From Bacteroidota bacterium (GTDB lineage: Bacteria > Bacteroidota > Bacteroidia > Flavobacteriales > Flavobacteriaceae): 10,252 nt of DNA. Below are positions 1 to 5,835 of this stretch, one piece after another (the first letter of the stretch is position 1; every line of letters begins with the position of its first letter). Below the pieces are notes generated by a model that worked only from the letters and a program-made list of their open reading frames with translations, did no database searches and was not told the DNA's origin. Position numbers and translations under genes: made by a program. Location: NCBI GenBank assembly GCA_004356305.1, contig SMXJ01000145.1, positions 1 through 10,252 on the forward strand, given 5' to 3'.

Positions 1-2
1 AA

Positions 3-56
3 GGTGCCGAAATAGTGACTGGAAAAATGTATGATGCCTTTCAAAAATTCATTTAA
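3..56 (+). CDS. Possible 3' end of an upstream gene, cut by the window edge
   Basis: Reading in the frame that begins at base 3 gives 17 residues, GAEIVTGKMYDAFQKFI, followed by TAA at 54-56. The other two plus-strand frames stop within the first 35 bases. The composition looks like a normal protein tail and it would converge with the minus-strand permease. Seventeen codons are too few to name a family or to prove that the reading is real. It could be a chance open stretch. The true extent lies to the left of the window. Confidence 0.35.
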   Translation, partial: GAEIVTGKMYDAFQKFI

Positions 57-67
57 ATATGGAATTT

Positions 68-135
68 GTCCATGGACCACTTTGGGATACGAACCCCGGT
101 TCTCGGGATCAGCTGCCAGCAGCTAGGCAGGTTGA
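68..135. repeat. Cluster of short inverted repeats downstream of the permease gene
   Basis: The 91-base gap between position 56 and the permease stop holds several small palindromes. There is a perfect ten-base palindrome GTCCATGGAC at 68-77. A GAACC/GGTTC inverted repeat lies in the 90s. A CTGCC/GGCAG pair encloses AGCAGCTA near 113-130. On the minus strand part of this reads GGGGTTCGTATCCC, which resembles a tRNA T-arm, but only three stem pairs form and no other tRNA arm is present. No T-run follows any hairpin, so it does not look like an ordinary terminator for the permease gene. Its function is unknown. Confidence 0.35.
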
Positions 136-147
136 AGCGACAATTCC

Positions 148-1386
148 CTATTCGTAGCGTAGACTCTCTATAGGGTCTAAGCGAGCTGCCTTGATCGCGG
201 GAAAGATCCCGGAAATAAGAGCCACCAGCAAACTCATGATCACAGCGGCGACCATTGCCATCCACGGAATGTTAAATTCCACTTCGAAGAATTTTGCCAT
301 GCCATATCCTACTAAAATTCCCAGAATGATCCCTAAAACACAACCAAACTGGCCTATGACAATTGCCTCTATAAAGAACTGAGTAGAAATTGCCGATCGT
401 TTGGCGCCGATGGCTTTCCGAATTCCAATTTCGCGGGTACGTTGAGAAACAGTGACCAGCATGATATTCATCAAAGCTATAGAAGAACCCAAAATGGTGA
501 TAATACTAATGATCCAGGCTGCAAATCTCAAATAGCCGGATACATCCGCAATGATGCTTATAAGATCGTCACTTCGTTGTAATCCAAAATTATCCTTTTC
601 CAGGGGTTGTAGTTTTCGTACATTTCTAAACACCTTAATTGCTTCATCCTGAGCGCCTTCCAGTATGGTATTATCATCTACTTTAATACTGATCGTATAA
701 TTGATATTGGGTGCAGTATAGATGCCACGAGCCACCTGTATTGGTATGATCACTTTTAAGTCCTGGTTGTTCCCAAAAGATGACCCTTTGGACTCCAGCA
801 CACCAATCACCTTAAATTTAACTCCACGGATACTGATGGTTTTACCGATGGGATTTTCAATTTCGAATAAATTTTTCAGGAAATCGGACCCAATTACACA
901 CACTTTGGAGTTGTTCTCGATGTCAAAAGAGGAAAACCCACGCCCTGATTCAACTTTACTTCCCGTATTGACAAGATAGTGTTCGTTTGCCCCGTATACT
1001 TGAACTTCGGGATCGGTCTTTTCACTTTCATATTTGACCTCAGCCACATTGGTACATCGAAAAGATATTGAAGTCTGGGTATAAGGATAATTATAATTCT
1101 CTACGAATCGCCGTACATGATTATAGGATATAATGGGATTGATCTTTTCTCTCGCACCACCATGACGCTGAATACTAAACTCATATCGCTGAATATTAAA
1201 AGTATTGGAACCCATGGTGTCAAAATTACCTCCAAAGTTCTTTTCCATCGCGTCTACACCACTTAAAGTACCTACCAGGGCCATAATACCAAGACTTATA
1301 ATGACAATAGTTAAAATGGTCTTGAGAAGTTGGGTTTTAATAGAATTAAGTGCGATACGCACATTTTCTCTAAAGAGATTGAACAT
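148..1386 (-). CDS. MacB/FtsX-type ABC transporter permease
   Basis: Inner-membrane permease of the type VII (MacB/FtsX/LolC-like) ABC superfamily, which couples cytoplasmic ATP hydrolysis to work on the periplasmic side. At 412 residues it has the usual length. The order is: cytoplasmic amphipathic start, first membrane helix about 22-44, a large periplasmic MacB_PCD-like domain about 45-285, then helices about 286-312, 338-364 and 374-396. The family loop with SQRTREIGIRKAIGAKR is at 314-330 and the typical end ARLDPIESLRYE at 401-412. Start ATG. A weak -7-like TAACTTTA lies upstream (1430-1437, minus strand). No ATPase or membrane-fusion partner is in the window; it may lie to the left or elsewhere. 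The substrate cannot be read from the sequence. MacB-like macrolide or peptide export and lipoprotein release are both possible, so I give no symbol. Confidence 0.9.
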   Translation of the reverse strand: MFNLFRENVRIALNSIKTQLLKTILTIVIISLGIMALVGTLSGVDAMEKNFGGNFDTMGSNTFNIQRYEFSIQRHGGAREKINPIISYNHVRRFVENYNYPYTQTSISFRCTNVAEVKYESEKTDPEVQVYGANEHYLVNTGSKVESGRGFSSFDIENNSKVCVIGSDFLKNLFEIENPIGKTISIRGVKFKVIGVLESKGSSFGNNQDLKVIIPIQVARGIYTAPNINYTISIKVDDNTILEGAQDEAIKVFRNVRKLQPLEKDNFGLQRSDDLISIIADVSGYLRFAAWIISIITILGSSIALMNIMLVTVSQRTREIGIRKAIGAKRSAISTQFFIEAIVIGQFGCVLGIILGILVGYGMAKFFEVEFNIPWMAMVAAVIMSLLVALISGIFPAIKAARLDPIESLRYE

Positions 1387-1478
1387 AGCTTTTCACTGCG
1401 GGTTTTTCGATTAGACATCAAACCGTCTCTAAAGTTACCAATAATTTAAATTTACTTAACCTTTTGATTATAAATTAT

Positions 1479-1486
1479 GATATTTG
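1479..1486 (+). promoter_or_regulatory. Weak -7-like element upstream of hisS
   Basis: GATATTTG matches the Bacteroidota -7 consensus TAnnTTTG except at the first base, and is followed by CA as in the good promoter at 2991-2998. No TTTG sits 19-21 bases upstream. Transcription from here would give a leader of about 90 bases ending in the heptad array before hisS. This is a candidate only. Confidence 0.3.
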
Positions 1487-1549
1487 CAGCATTATAAATG
1501 TGTGATTTAAGATTTTAGAAAACTTCACTTAAAGCTGGTAAAAGAGTGT

Positions 1550-1584
1550 TAATTCTAAAATCTCAAATCTAATATCTAATATCT
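1550..1584. repeat. Five degenerate heptad repeats abutting the hisS start
   Basis: The 35 bases split cleanly into seven-base units: TAATTCT, AAAATCT, CAAATCT, AATATCT, AATATCT. Every unit ends in TCT or TTCT and the last two are identical. The final T of the last unit is the first base of the hisS TTG start codon, so the array fills the place where a ribosome-binding region would be. Similar but different heptads occur before fmt (6862-6896). The role is unknown. It may be a tandem-duplication product rather than a regulatory site. Confidence 0.6.
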
Positions 1585-2954
1585 TGTCAAAGAAACCCTC
1601 CATACCCAAAGGAACCCGCGATTTCTCACCCGCAGAAGTGGCCAGGCGAAGCTATATCATAAATACAATGAAGCGCTGTTTTGCCACCTATGGATACCGG
1701 CCTATTGAAACCCCTAGTTTTGAAAAAAGTGAAACCTTGATGGGGAAGTATGGAGAAGAAGGTGATCGCATGATCTTTAAGATCTTAAATAGTGGAGATT
1801 ATCTTAGTAAGGTCGATGATGATGCGTATACAGGTAAAGATAGCGGAAAGTTAACAGCGCTAATATCCGAGAAGGCCCTTCGATATGACCTTACTGTGCC
1901 TTTTGCACGCTATGTGGCACAAAACCAGAACGATATTACCTTCCCGTTCAAGCGCTATCAGATCCAAACCGTATGGCGGGCGGACAGACCGCAGAAAGGC
2001 CGCTTCAGAGAGTTTTTGCAATGTGATGCCGATGTCGTAGGAAGTAAATCCCTTTGGCAGGAAGTGGAGTTGGTGCAGTTGTATGATGCCGTGTTTTCTG
2101 AATTGAAATTGGAGGGAGTCACTATTAAGCTGAACAATCGAAAGATCTTAAGTGGTATTGCTGAAGTGATAGGGGAAGAAGACAAGCTCATCGATTTTAC
2201 CGTCGCTTTAGACAAACTTGACAGAATAGGCGAGGAGGGTGTGAAAACCGAAATGCTTTCCAAAAGTATATCAGAAGATGCCATTGAAAAATTACAGCCG
2301 TTGTTCTCGGCCAGTGGCGATGCTTCGGAAAAGTTAGCAATGCTGAAGGAATTATTGGTGACATCAGTGATCGGGATGCAAGGGATCTCAGATCTGGAAT
2401 TCATTGTAGATTCAATTTCAGAATTAAAACTACGTTCGGCCAAGCTCGAAATAGAGGTGACGCTGGCCCGTGGATTGAATTACTACACCGGGGCTATTTT
2501 TGAGGTGACTCCTCCGAAAGGTGTGCAAATGGGCAGTATTGGTGGTGGAGGCCGGTACGATGATCTCACAGGCATCTTTGGTTTAAAAGATGTAAGTGGT
2601 ATTGGAATCTCATTCGGGTTGGACAGGATCTACCTGGTACTCGAGGATCTCGATCTGTTTCCTGAGACAGTTTCAGCTAATACCCTGGTGCTATTTATCA
2701 ACTTTGGCGAATCCGAAGCCCTCTATGCCGTGCGCGCCATCACCAAATTGCGAAACCTGGGAATTGCAGCGGAACTGTATCCCGATGCGTTTAAAATCGG
2801 CAAGCAAATGAGCTATTGTGATAATCGGGAAATTCCATTTGTGGTTTTGGCAGGGAGCAGCGAAATAGAAGCTAACACCTTTACGCTTAAAAATATGAAG
2901 AATGGAAAGCAGGAAACGGTTTCGTTTAATGGACTTTTAAAGGCGCTTAAATAA
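1584..2954 (+). CDS. hisS: Histidyl-tRNA synthetase
   Basis: Cytoplasmic class II aminoacyl-tRNA synthetase that charges tRNA-His. The 456-residue protein shows the N-terminal PSIPKGTRDF signature (5-14), class II motif 2 as WRADRPQKGRFREFLQ (131-146), the histidine-specific loop LARGLNYYTG (294-303), a glycine-rich GGGGRYDDL (320-328), motif 3 as GISFGLDRI (341-349), and an anticodon-binding domain from about 365 to the end. The start is TTG: the frame upstream is open only back to a TAA at 1539-1541 and holds no ATG or GTG, while the residues right after the TTG align with the expected N-terminus. The heptad array ends on this codon. The gene stands alone between a divergent permease gene and the tRNA-Met locus. 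No clear terminator follows it. Confidence 0.95.
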   Translation: MSKKPSIPKGTRDFSPAEVARRSYIINTMKRCFATYGYRPIETPSFEKSETLMGKYGEEGDRMIFKILNSGDYLSKVDDDAYTGKDSGKLTALISEKALRYDLTVPFARYVAQNQNDITFPFKRYQIQTVWRADRPQKGRFREFLQCDADVVGSKSLWQEVELVQLYDAVFSELKLEGVTIKLNNRKILSGIAEVIGEEDKLIDFTVALDKLDRIGEEGVKTEMLSKSISEDAIEKLQPLFSASGDASEKLAMLKELLVTSVIGMQGISDLEFIVDSISELKLRSAKLEIEVTLARGLNYYTGAIFEVTPPKGVQMGSIGGGGRYDDLTGIFGLKDVSGIGISFGLDRIYLVLEDLDLFPETVSANTLVLFINFGESEALYAVRAITKLRNLGIAAELYPDAFKIGKQMSYCDNREIPFVVLAGSSEIEANTFTLKNMKNGKQETVSFNGLLKALK

Positions 2955-2967
2955 AATATTTATAATC

Positions 2968-2998
2968 TTTGTAACGCTCTTTTTTGTTGTTATATTTG
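2968..2998 (+). promoter_or_regulatory. Consensus Bacteroidota promoter for the tRNA-Met locus
   Basis: TTTG at 2968-2971, a 19-base spacer, then TATATTTG at 2991-2998 matches the Bacteroidota primary sigma consensus (TTTG, 19-21 bases, TAnnTTTG) exactly. Initiation would fall near 3003-3006, a few bases before the degenerate tRNA-like copy and about 165 bases before the intact tRNA-Met. No promoter is visible closer to the intact tRNA, so the RNA probably runs through both copies to the terminator at 3245-3273. Confidence 0.75.
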
Positions 2999-3035
2999 CA
3001 ACCGCCAAAAACGAGGTGAAGTAGCTTAACCGGTT

Positions 3036-3095
3036 GCCTATCCGCCCACCTGAATGATATGTCGGGCAGGTAACGGACGTTGCGTTAAGGCGGGG
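3036..3095. repeat. 60-base palindromic insertion inside the tRNA relic
   Basis: Nested inverted repeats fill this stretch: GCCT (3036-3039) with AGGC (3088-3091), TCCG (3041-3044) with CGGA (3074-3077), and ACCTG (3048-3052) with CAGGT (3067-3071). GCCC and GGGC offer an alternative inner stem. The segment sits exactly where a D-loop should continue into AGAG. It looks like a small non-coding palindromic element of the REP or BOX sort. It shares the TCCG...CGGA ends with the 15-base hairpin at 3111-3125. Without a genome search I cannot say whether it is dispersed. Confidence 0.45.
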
Positions 3096-3110
3096 AGAGT
3101 CGGATTCATA

Positions 3111-3125
3111 TCCGCCGGTGGCGGA
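3111..3125. repeat. Perfect TCCGCC-GGT-GGCGGA hairpin
   Basis: A six-base perfect inverted repeat with a three-base loop, directly after the anticodon-like TTCATA of the tRNA relic. It replaces the end of the anticodon stem and the variable loop expected there. It shares its terminal TCCG/CGGA with the larger palindrome at 3041-3077, which suggests one repeat family or the same duplication process. Confidence 0.6.
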
Positions 3126-3166
3126 CTAGAATTTCGAGTCTTTTGAAAATAAAAATGGAAGATAAT

Positions 3167-3240
3167 GGCGAGGTAGCTCAGGTGGTTAGAGCGTCGGATT
3201 CATAACCCGGAGGTCTCGAGTTCAAGTCTCGATCTCGCTA
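3167..3240 (+). tRNA. tRNA-Met(CAU), elongator type
   Basis: The full cloverleaf can be drawn. The acceptor GGCGAGG (3167-3173) pairs with TCTCGCT (3233-3239), with G-U at both end pairs; the discriminator is A3240. The D-stem GCTC/GAGC is at 3176-3179 and 3189-3192. The anticodon stem is TCGGA (3194-3198) with CCCGG (3206-3210) and loop TTCATAA, giving anticodon CAT at 3201-3203. The T-stem is TCGAG/CTCGA around TTCAAGT. CCA is not encoded. The anticodon stem lacks the three consecutive G-C pairs of an initiator, so this is read as elongator Met. A lysidine-modified tRNA-Ile2 also has CAT, but the sequence around the anticodon resembles Bacteroidota tRNA-Met. The inner anticodon pair is A-C, unpaired. 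Confidence 0.93.
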
Positions 3241-3244
3241 CGAT

Positions 3245-3273
3245 ATCCCTTCATTGAATGGAGGGATTTTTTT
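3245..3273 (+). terminator. Rho-independent terminator of the tRNA-Met locus
   Basis: ATCCCTTCAT (3245-3254) and ATGGAGGGAT (3258-3267) form a ten-pair stem with one T-G wobble and a three-base loop TGA, followed directly by a run of seven T. It starts four bases after the tRNA, as expected for the end of a tRNA transcript. Confidence 0.88.
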
Positions 3274-3332
3274 ATTCGCTATTTTCCTCAAAAAATATCT
3301 TAGCGTTTCTTTTTAAGTATGGAATTAATATC

Positions 3333-3340
3333 TATATTGG
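3333..3340 (+). promoter_or_regulatory. Weak -7-like element before the START-like gene
   Basis: TATATTGG differs from TAnnTTTG at one position and lies 21 bases before the ATG at 3362. A T-rich stretch near 3306-3314 could stand in for the -33 element, but there is no TTTG at the right distance. The gene needs its own start because the tRNA terminator lies upstream. Confidence 0.35.
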
Positions 3341-3361
3341 TCAAAAGGTAACTAATAACCA

Positions 3362-3748
3362 ATGGACGATAAAGTTAAATACGAAATGGAGTTCCCTATA
3401 CAGGTGTCTCCATCTCTTTTATATCAATATATTTCCACACCTTCGGGTTTGAGCGAATGGTATGCCGATGATGTGAATTCCAGAGGAGTAGATTTTATAT
3501 TCATCTGGGAAGGCAGCGAAGAGCAAGCCAAACTTTTGGGAAAGAAAAATGGAGAGCGAATCAAGTTTCGTTGGGAAGAAGATGAGGGTACTGACTATTA
3601 TTTCGAGTTGCGTATTCAATTGGACGAGATAACCAAAGATGTTTCTTTAATGGTAACCGATTTCGCCGAAGAAGATGAGATTGATGAAGGAAAAATGCTC
3701 TGGGAAAATATGGTCTCCAGCTTAAAGCACATATTGGGTTCTACCTGA
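3362..3748 (+). CDS. START-like domain protein (SRPBCC fold)
   Basis: A small soluble 128-residue protein. It resembles the START-like family common in Bacteroidota, related to the AHSA1/SRPBCC helix-grip fold. Visible features are the N-terminal strand ending YEMEFPIQVSPSLLYQYIST, the LSEWYADDV turn (30-38) that matches the helix-plus-W pattern of the fold, a FIWEGSEEQAKLL stretch (47-59), alternating acidic beta strands, and a C-terminal amphipathic helix from about 111 (KMLWENMVSSLKHIL). It is strongly acidic. The fold often binds hydrophobic ligands or chaperones clients, but the ligand is unknown here. ATG was chosen because it gives the expected N-terminus; the longer overlapping frame from 3258 crosses the terminator and is unlikely. 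The downstream neighbour is the aminotransferase gene, 93 bases away. Confidence 0.82.
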   Translation: MDDKVKYEMEFPIQVSPSLLYQYISTPSGLSEWYADDVNSRGVDFIFIWEGSEEQAKLLGKKNGERIKFRWEEDEGTDYYFELRIQLDEITKDVSLMVTDFAEEDEIDEGKMLWENMVSSLKHILGST

Positions 3749-3758
3749 TTCAAATTGT

Positions 3759-3784
3759 CCTATCTACCTACAGACAGGTTTTTT
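3759..3784 (+). terminator. Possible weak terminator after the START-like gene
   Basis: CCTATC (3759-3764) and GACAGG (3773-3778) form a six-base stem with one mismatch, followed by six T. An alternative four-pair stem ACCT/AGGT is also possible. The stem is short for a terminator, but its place ten bases after the stop codon and the T-run make it plausible. Confidence 0.4.
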
Positions 3785-3801
3785 GTGGGAGGAAAAATAA
3801 G

Positions 3802-3809
3802 TATCTTTG
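3802..3809 (+). promoter_or_regulatory. -7 element of the aminotransferase promoter
   Basis: TATCTTTG matches TAnnTTTG exactly and is followed by CG. The nearest TTTG (3782-3785) is only 16 bases upstream, shorter than the usual 19-21, so the -33 element is uncertain. Initiation would fall at about 3814, inside the first arm of the hairpin that precedes the start codon. Confidence 0.55.
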
Positions 3810-3811
3810 CG

Positions 3812-3841
3812 CCGTCTTTTACCCCATAAGACGGTTTTTTT
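3812..3841 (+). terminator. Terminator-like hairpin and T-run ending at the aminotransferase ATG
   Basis: CCGTCTT (3812-3818) pairs perfectly with AAGACGG (3828-3834) across a nine-base loop, and seven T follow (3835-3841). The next base is the A of the ATG at 3842. By shape it is a standard intrinsic terminator. It could stop read-through from the START-like gene. If transcription begins a few bases upstream of it, it would instead act as a leader hairpin or attenuator. If initiation is within the first arm, the stem could not form fully in the aminotransferase mRNA, and it would act only on upstream transcripts. Confidence 0.7.
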
Positions 3842-4687
3842 ATGGTCAATTATAACGGAATAGTTTTACCCGATTCAAAAGTTGCATTACGCCCCAAAAA
3901 CCGTGGGTTACATTACGGTGATGCCGTATTTGAAACCATTAAAGTATCGGCTGGGAAAATATTATATTGGGAAGACCACTATTTTCGGTTGATGGCAGCG
4001 ATGAGGGTGATGCGTATGGAGATCCCGATGAGTTTCACGCCCGAATTTCTGGAAGAAGAAATAAAGAAAACGATTGAAGCGATTTCAGAAAAAGCAACCG
4101 CTTACCAGATCAAATTTTTGGTTTGGCGGAGTTGGGGAGGAAAATATACACCCCTCGCAAAAACCGTGGAATACGTTATTTTTGCTGAAGTTCTTGATGA
4201 CCCTTTCTATACATTAAATGAAGCTGACTATGAAGTGGAGTTGTTCAAAGATCACTATGTCAATTCAGGTTTGCTGTCGACTTTGAAGACTAATAACCGG
4301 GCTATCAACGTTCTTGCCGGTATTTATGCCGAAGAAAATGAATATCAAAACTGTCTATTGCTCAATGAAAATAAACAGGTAATTGAAGCTTTGAATGGAA
4401 ATCTGTTTTTGGTGAATGGCAATACGATCAAAACCCCGCCATTGACCGATGGTTGTTTGAATGGCATTATTCGTAAACAACTCATCGCTATCCTACTTCA
4501 ACTACCGGATTACATTCTGGAAGAAGCATCCATCTCTCCATTCGAATTGCAGAAAGCAGATGAACTTTTCGTCACCAATACCATAGTGGGGATACAGCCT
4601 GTTTCAAAATTCAGGAAAAAGTTGTACACGACTACTGTCGCCAAAGATCTGCTTGCAAAATTAAATGTAAAAGCCCGTTTGGGTTAA
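3842..4687 (+). CDS. PLP-dependent class IV aminotransferase family protein
   Basis: Fold-type IV pyridoxal-phosphate enzyme, the family of branched-chain aminotransferase, D-amino-acid aminotransferase and aminodeoxychorismate lyase. It has 281 residues, typical for the family. The N-terminal signature NRGLHYGDAVFETIKV is at 20-35. The putative Schiff-base lysine is K149 in LSTLKTNNRAIN, and the cofactor-binding stretch NGNLFLVNG follows. The late IKTPPLTDGCLNGIIRKQLI segment holds the usual PPL...GCL.GI.R pattern. LKTNNR resembles PabC-type LKTLNR more than the AK..NY of branched-chain enzymes, so 4-amino-4-deoxychorismate lyase is possible. Substrate is not certain, so no symbol is given. 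ATG fits the family N-terminus even though it directly follows a T-run. Its stop codon overlaps that of yqgE on the other strand. Confidence 0.88.
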   Translation: MVNYNGIVLPDSKVALRPKNRGLHYGDAVFETIKVSAGKILYWEDHYFRLMAAMRVMRMEIPMSFTPEFLEEEIKKTIEAISEKATAYQIKFLVWRSWGGKYTPLAKTVEYVIFAEVLDDPFYTLNEADYEVELFKDHYVNSGLLSTLKTNNRAINVLAGIYAEENEYQNCLLLNENKQVIEALNGNLFLVNGNTIKTPPLTDGCLNGIIRKQLIAILLQLPDYILEEASISPFELQKADELFVTNTIVGIQPVSKFRKKLYTTTVAKDLLAKLNVKARLG

Positions 4688-5244
4688 TTGAAGTTCGGAT
4701 TTTCAGGAGCATTCGACCAAATGAGATAGTCGCCACCAAACTCTATCATTTTTTCTTTCCAGAAGGTTGCATAGCAATTACCAATAATACTATTCTTCGC
4801 TTCATTTGGAGTAACCACCCAACTATTCAGTTCGAGCTCTTCTTCCAGTTGTTCACTTGACCAACCGGAATACCCCAAAAAGAATTGAATTTCATCTTCC
4901 TTCAAGGTGTTGTTTTCCAACATTCCCAATATGGTTTTGAAATCGCCACCCCAATAAATTCCGCAGGAAATTTCAATACTGTCCGGAATTAACTCAGGGA
5001 CCTTATGAATAAAATACAGATTGTCTTGTTCAACAGGTCCGCCGTTATACACCTTTAGTTTTGAATTTACCTCCGGCAGAAAATCTCTCAGGCAATATTT
5101 CAAAGGCTTATTGAGAATAAAGCCCACGGAACCATTTTCATTATATTCTGCCAATAAAACCACCGATCTGTTAAAGGACGCATCACCCATAATTGAAGGT
5201 TCGGCTACGAGAAGTACTCCTTTGTCTGGTTTTAAAGTGATCAT
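4684..5244 (-). CDS. YqgE/AlgH family protein
   Basis: Cytoplasmic protein of the UPF0301 (YqgE/AlgH) family, whose biochemical role is not settled. From the ATG at 5244 it has 186 residues, the normal family length. Signatures are GVLLVAEPSIMGDASFNRSV (9-28), GFILNKP (41-47), NGGPV (67-71), GYSGWSS (124-130) and QLEEEL (132-137). A TTG one codon upstream (5245-5247) would add only one Met, so I take the ATG. The gene converges with the aminotransferase gene, and the last four bases, TTAA, serve both stop codons on opposite strands. No terminator is visible for either gene there. Confidence 0.92.
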   Translation of the reverse strand: MITLKPDKGVLLVAEPSIMGDASFNRSVVLLAEYNENGSVGFILNKPLKYCLRDFLPEVNSKLKVYNGGPVEQDNLYFIHKVPELIPDSIEISCGIYWGGDFKTILGMLENNTLKEDEIQFFLGYSGWSSEQLEEELELNSWVVTPNEAKNSIIGNCYATFWKEKMIEFGGDYLIWSNAPENPNFN

Positions 5245-5263
5245 CAATTATAGATTAGTTCTC

Positions 5264-5294
5264 TAAATCTAAATAATAATTTTTAATATTCCAA
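5264..5294 (-). promoter_or_regulatory. Probable promoter of the yqgE gene
   Basis: On the minus strand, TTG (5292-5294) is followed 20 bases later by TAGATTTA (5264-5271), one base off TAnnTTTG. Initiation would be about 5258, leaving a leader of roughly 14 bases before the ATG. The spacing and position are good; the last base of the -7 element is the mismatch. Confidence 0.4.
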
Positions 5295-5323
5295 CACTTT
5301 AACCCAATGTTGTTATCGGAAAT

Positions 5324-5354
5324 AAAAAAACCCTACCAATATCAGTAGGGTTTT
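5324..5354 (-). terminator. Terminator of the HU gene
   Basis: On the minus strand AAAACCCTAC pairs perfectly with GTAGGGTTTT (5345-5354 with 5327-5336) around an eight-base loop, and the T-run continues to 5324. It lies 25 bases past the HU stop codon. The flanking A/T runs make the stem symmetrical, though the plus strand has only four T after it. It is a strong intrinsic terminator, as expected for a highly expressed gene. Confidence 0.9.
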
Positions 5355-5379
5355 ACTCTTCGAAAGAGATTTAATGGGT

Positions 5380-5652
5380 TTAATTTACACTACTAGCTAA
5401 ATCTGAACCAGCCTTGAATTTTACTACGTTCTTTGCAGCGATTTGAATAGTTTGTCCGGTTTGAGGGTTTCTTCCTTCTCTTGCAGCTCTTCTGGAAACC
5501 GACCAAGAACCGAATCCTACTAATGATACTCTATTTCCTCTTCTAAGTGATCCTTCAACATTTCCTAAGAAAGATTCTAATGCTTTTTTAGCAGCGGCTT
5601 TTGTGATTCCTGAGTCTGCTGCCATTCCATCGATTAAATCTGATTTGTTCAT
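5380..5652 (-). CDS. HU-family nucleoid DNA-binding protein
   Basis: Small basic histone-like protein that binds and bends DNA as a dimer in the nucleoid. Ninety residues is the normal HU length. The N-terminal helices start MNKSDLIDGMAADSGITK. The HU/IHF signature follows: GFGSWSV (46-52), then RRAAREGRNPQTGQ (54-67) with the DNA-intercalating proline at 63, and the closing VVKFKAGSDL. Bacteroidota often carry several HU paralogues, so I do not choose between names. It has its own promoter and terminator and therefore looks monocistronic. Confidence 0.96.
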   Translation of the reverse strand: MNKSDLIDGMAADSGITKAAAKKALESFLGNVEGSLRRGNRVSLVGFGSWSVSRRAAREGRNPQTGQTIQIAAKNVVKFKAGSDLASSVN

Positions 5653-5702
5653 AGTTTACTGTTTAAATTAAATTGTTGGTTAAAATTATAAAAATTGCTC
5701 TA

Positions 5703-5732
5703 CAAATTTAATCGGAATATTGGTTCACGCAA
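5703..5732 (-). promoter_or_regulatory. Strong promoter of the HU gene
   Basis: On the minus strand TTG (5730-5732), a 19-base spacer and TAAATTTG (5703-5710) fit the Bacteroidota consensus. Initiation near 5696 gives an AT-rich leader of about 44 bases with no Shine-Dalgarno, typical for highly translated genes in this phylum. Confidence 0.72.
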
Positions 5733-5835
5733 GCAATGACGGGCTAAATCCGCGTTTTTGTTGATAACTTGGAGGCTTTGTTAATAAAGATGGATGTTTT
5801 TATAACTTTTTGATGAATTGAGTCATATCAAGGGT

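Larger units (their letters stand above)
3014..3147 (+). pseudogene. Degenerate tRNA-Met-like copy split by palindromic DNA
   Basis: Short blocks run in the same order as the intact tRNA-Met 150 bases downstream. GGTGAAGTAGCTTAACCGGTT (3014 to about 3034) matches the acceptor/D-arm block GGCGAGGTAGCTCAGGTGGTT. AGAGTCGGATTCATA (3096-3110) matches AGAGCGTCGGATTCATAA, including the CAT anticodon. TTTCGAGTC (3132-3140) resembles the T-loop. Between the D-loop and anticodon blocks lie 60 extra bases (3036-3095), and between the anticodon and T-arm blocks lies a TCCGCC/GGCGGA hairpin (3111-3125). The anticodon loop is one base short and the T-stem is poor. It could not fold as a tRNA. The consensus promoter directly in front suggests a former first tRNA gene of a tandem pair. 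The homology call is by eye. Confidence 0.5.

Noticed and set aside
53..265. 70-residue minus-strand frame overlapping the permease 3' end
   Set aside because: It lies mostly antisense-free but in another frame of the permease gene and in palindromic spacer DNA. The protein has no family features and is probably spurious.
1958..2443. 161-residue minus-strand frame inside hisS
   Set aside because: It is fully antisense to the conserved core of hisS, rich in serine as typical of antisense frames, and has no recognisable domain.
3036..3095. An intron inside the first tRNA copy
   Set aside because: Sixty bases is far too short for a self-splicing group I or II intron, the position is the D-loop, and the rest of the copy is also degenerate.
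3258..3452. 64-residue plus-strand frame before the START-like gene
   Set aside because: It starts inside the tRNA terminator stem and overlaps the START-like gene in a different frame, so it is a shadow.
5760..5768. TTATCAACA on the minus strand, like a DnaA box
   Set aside because: It differs from TTATCCACA at a key base and stands alone, with no cluster, AT-rich unwinding region or dnaA/dnaN neighbour.
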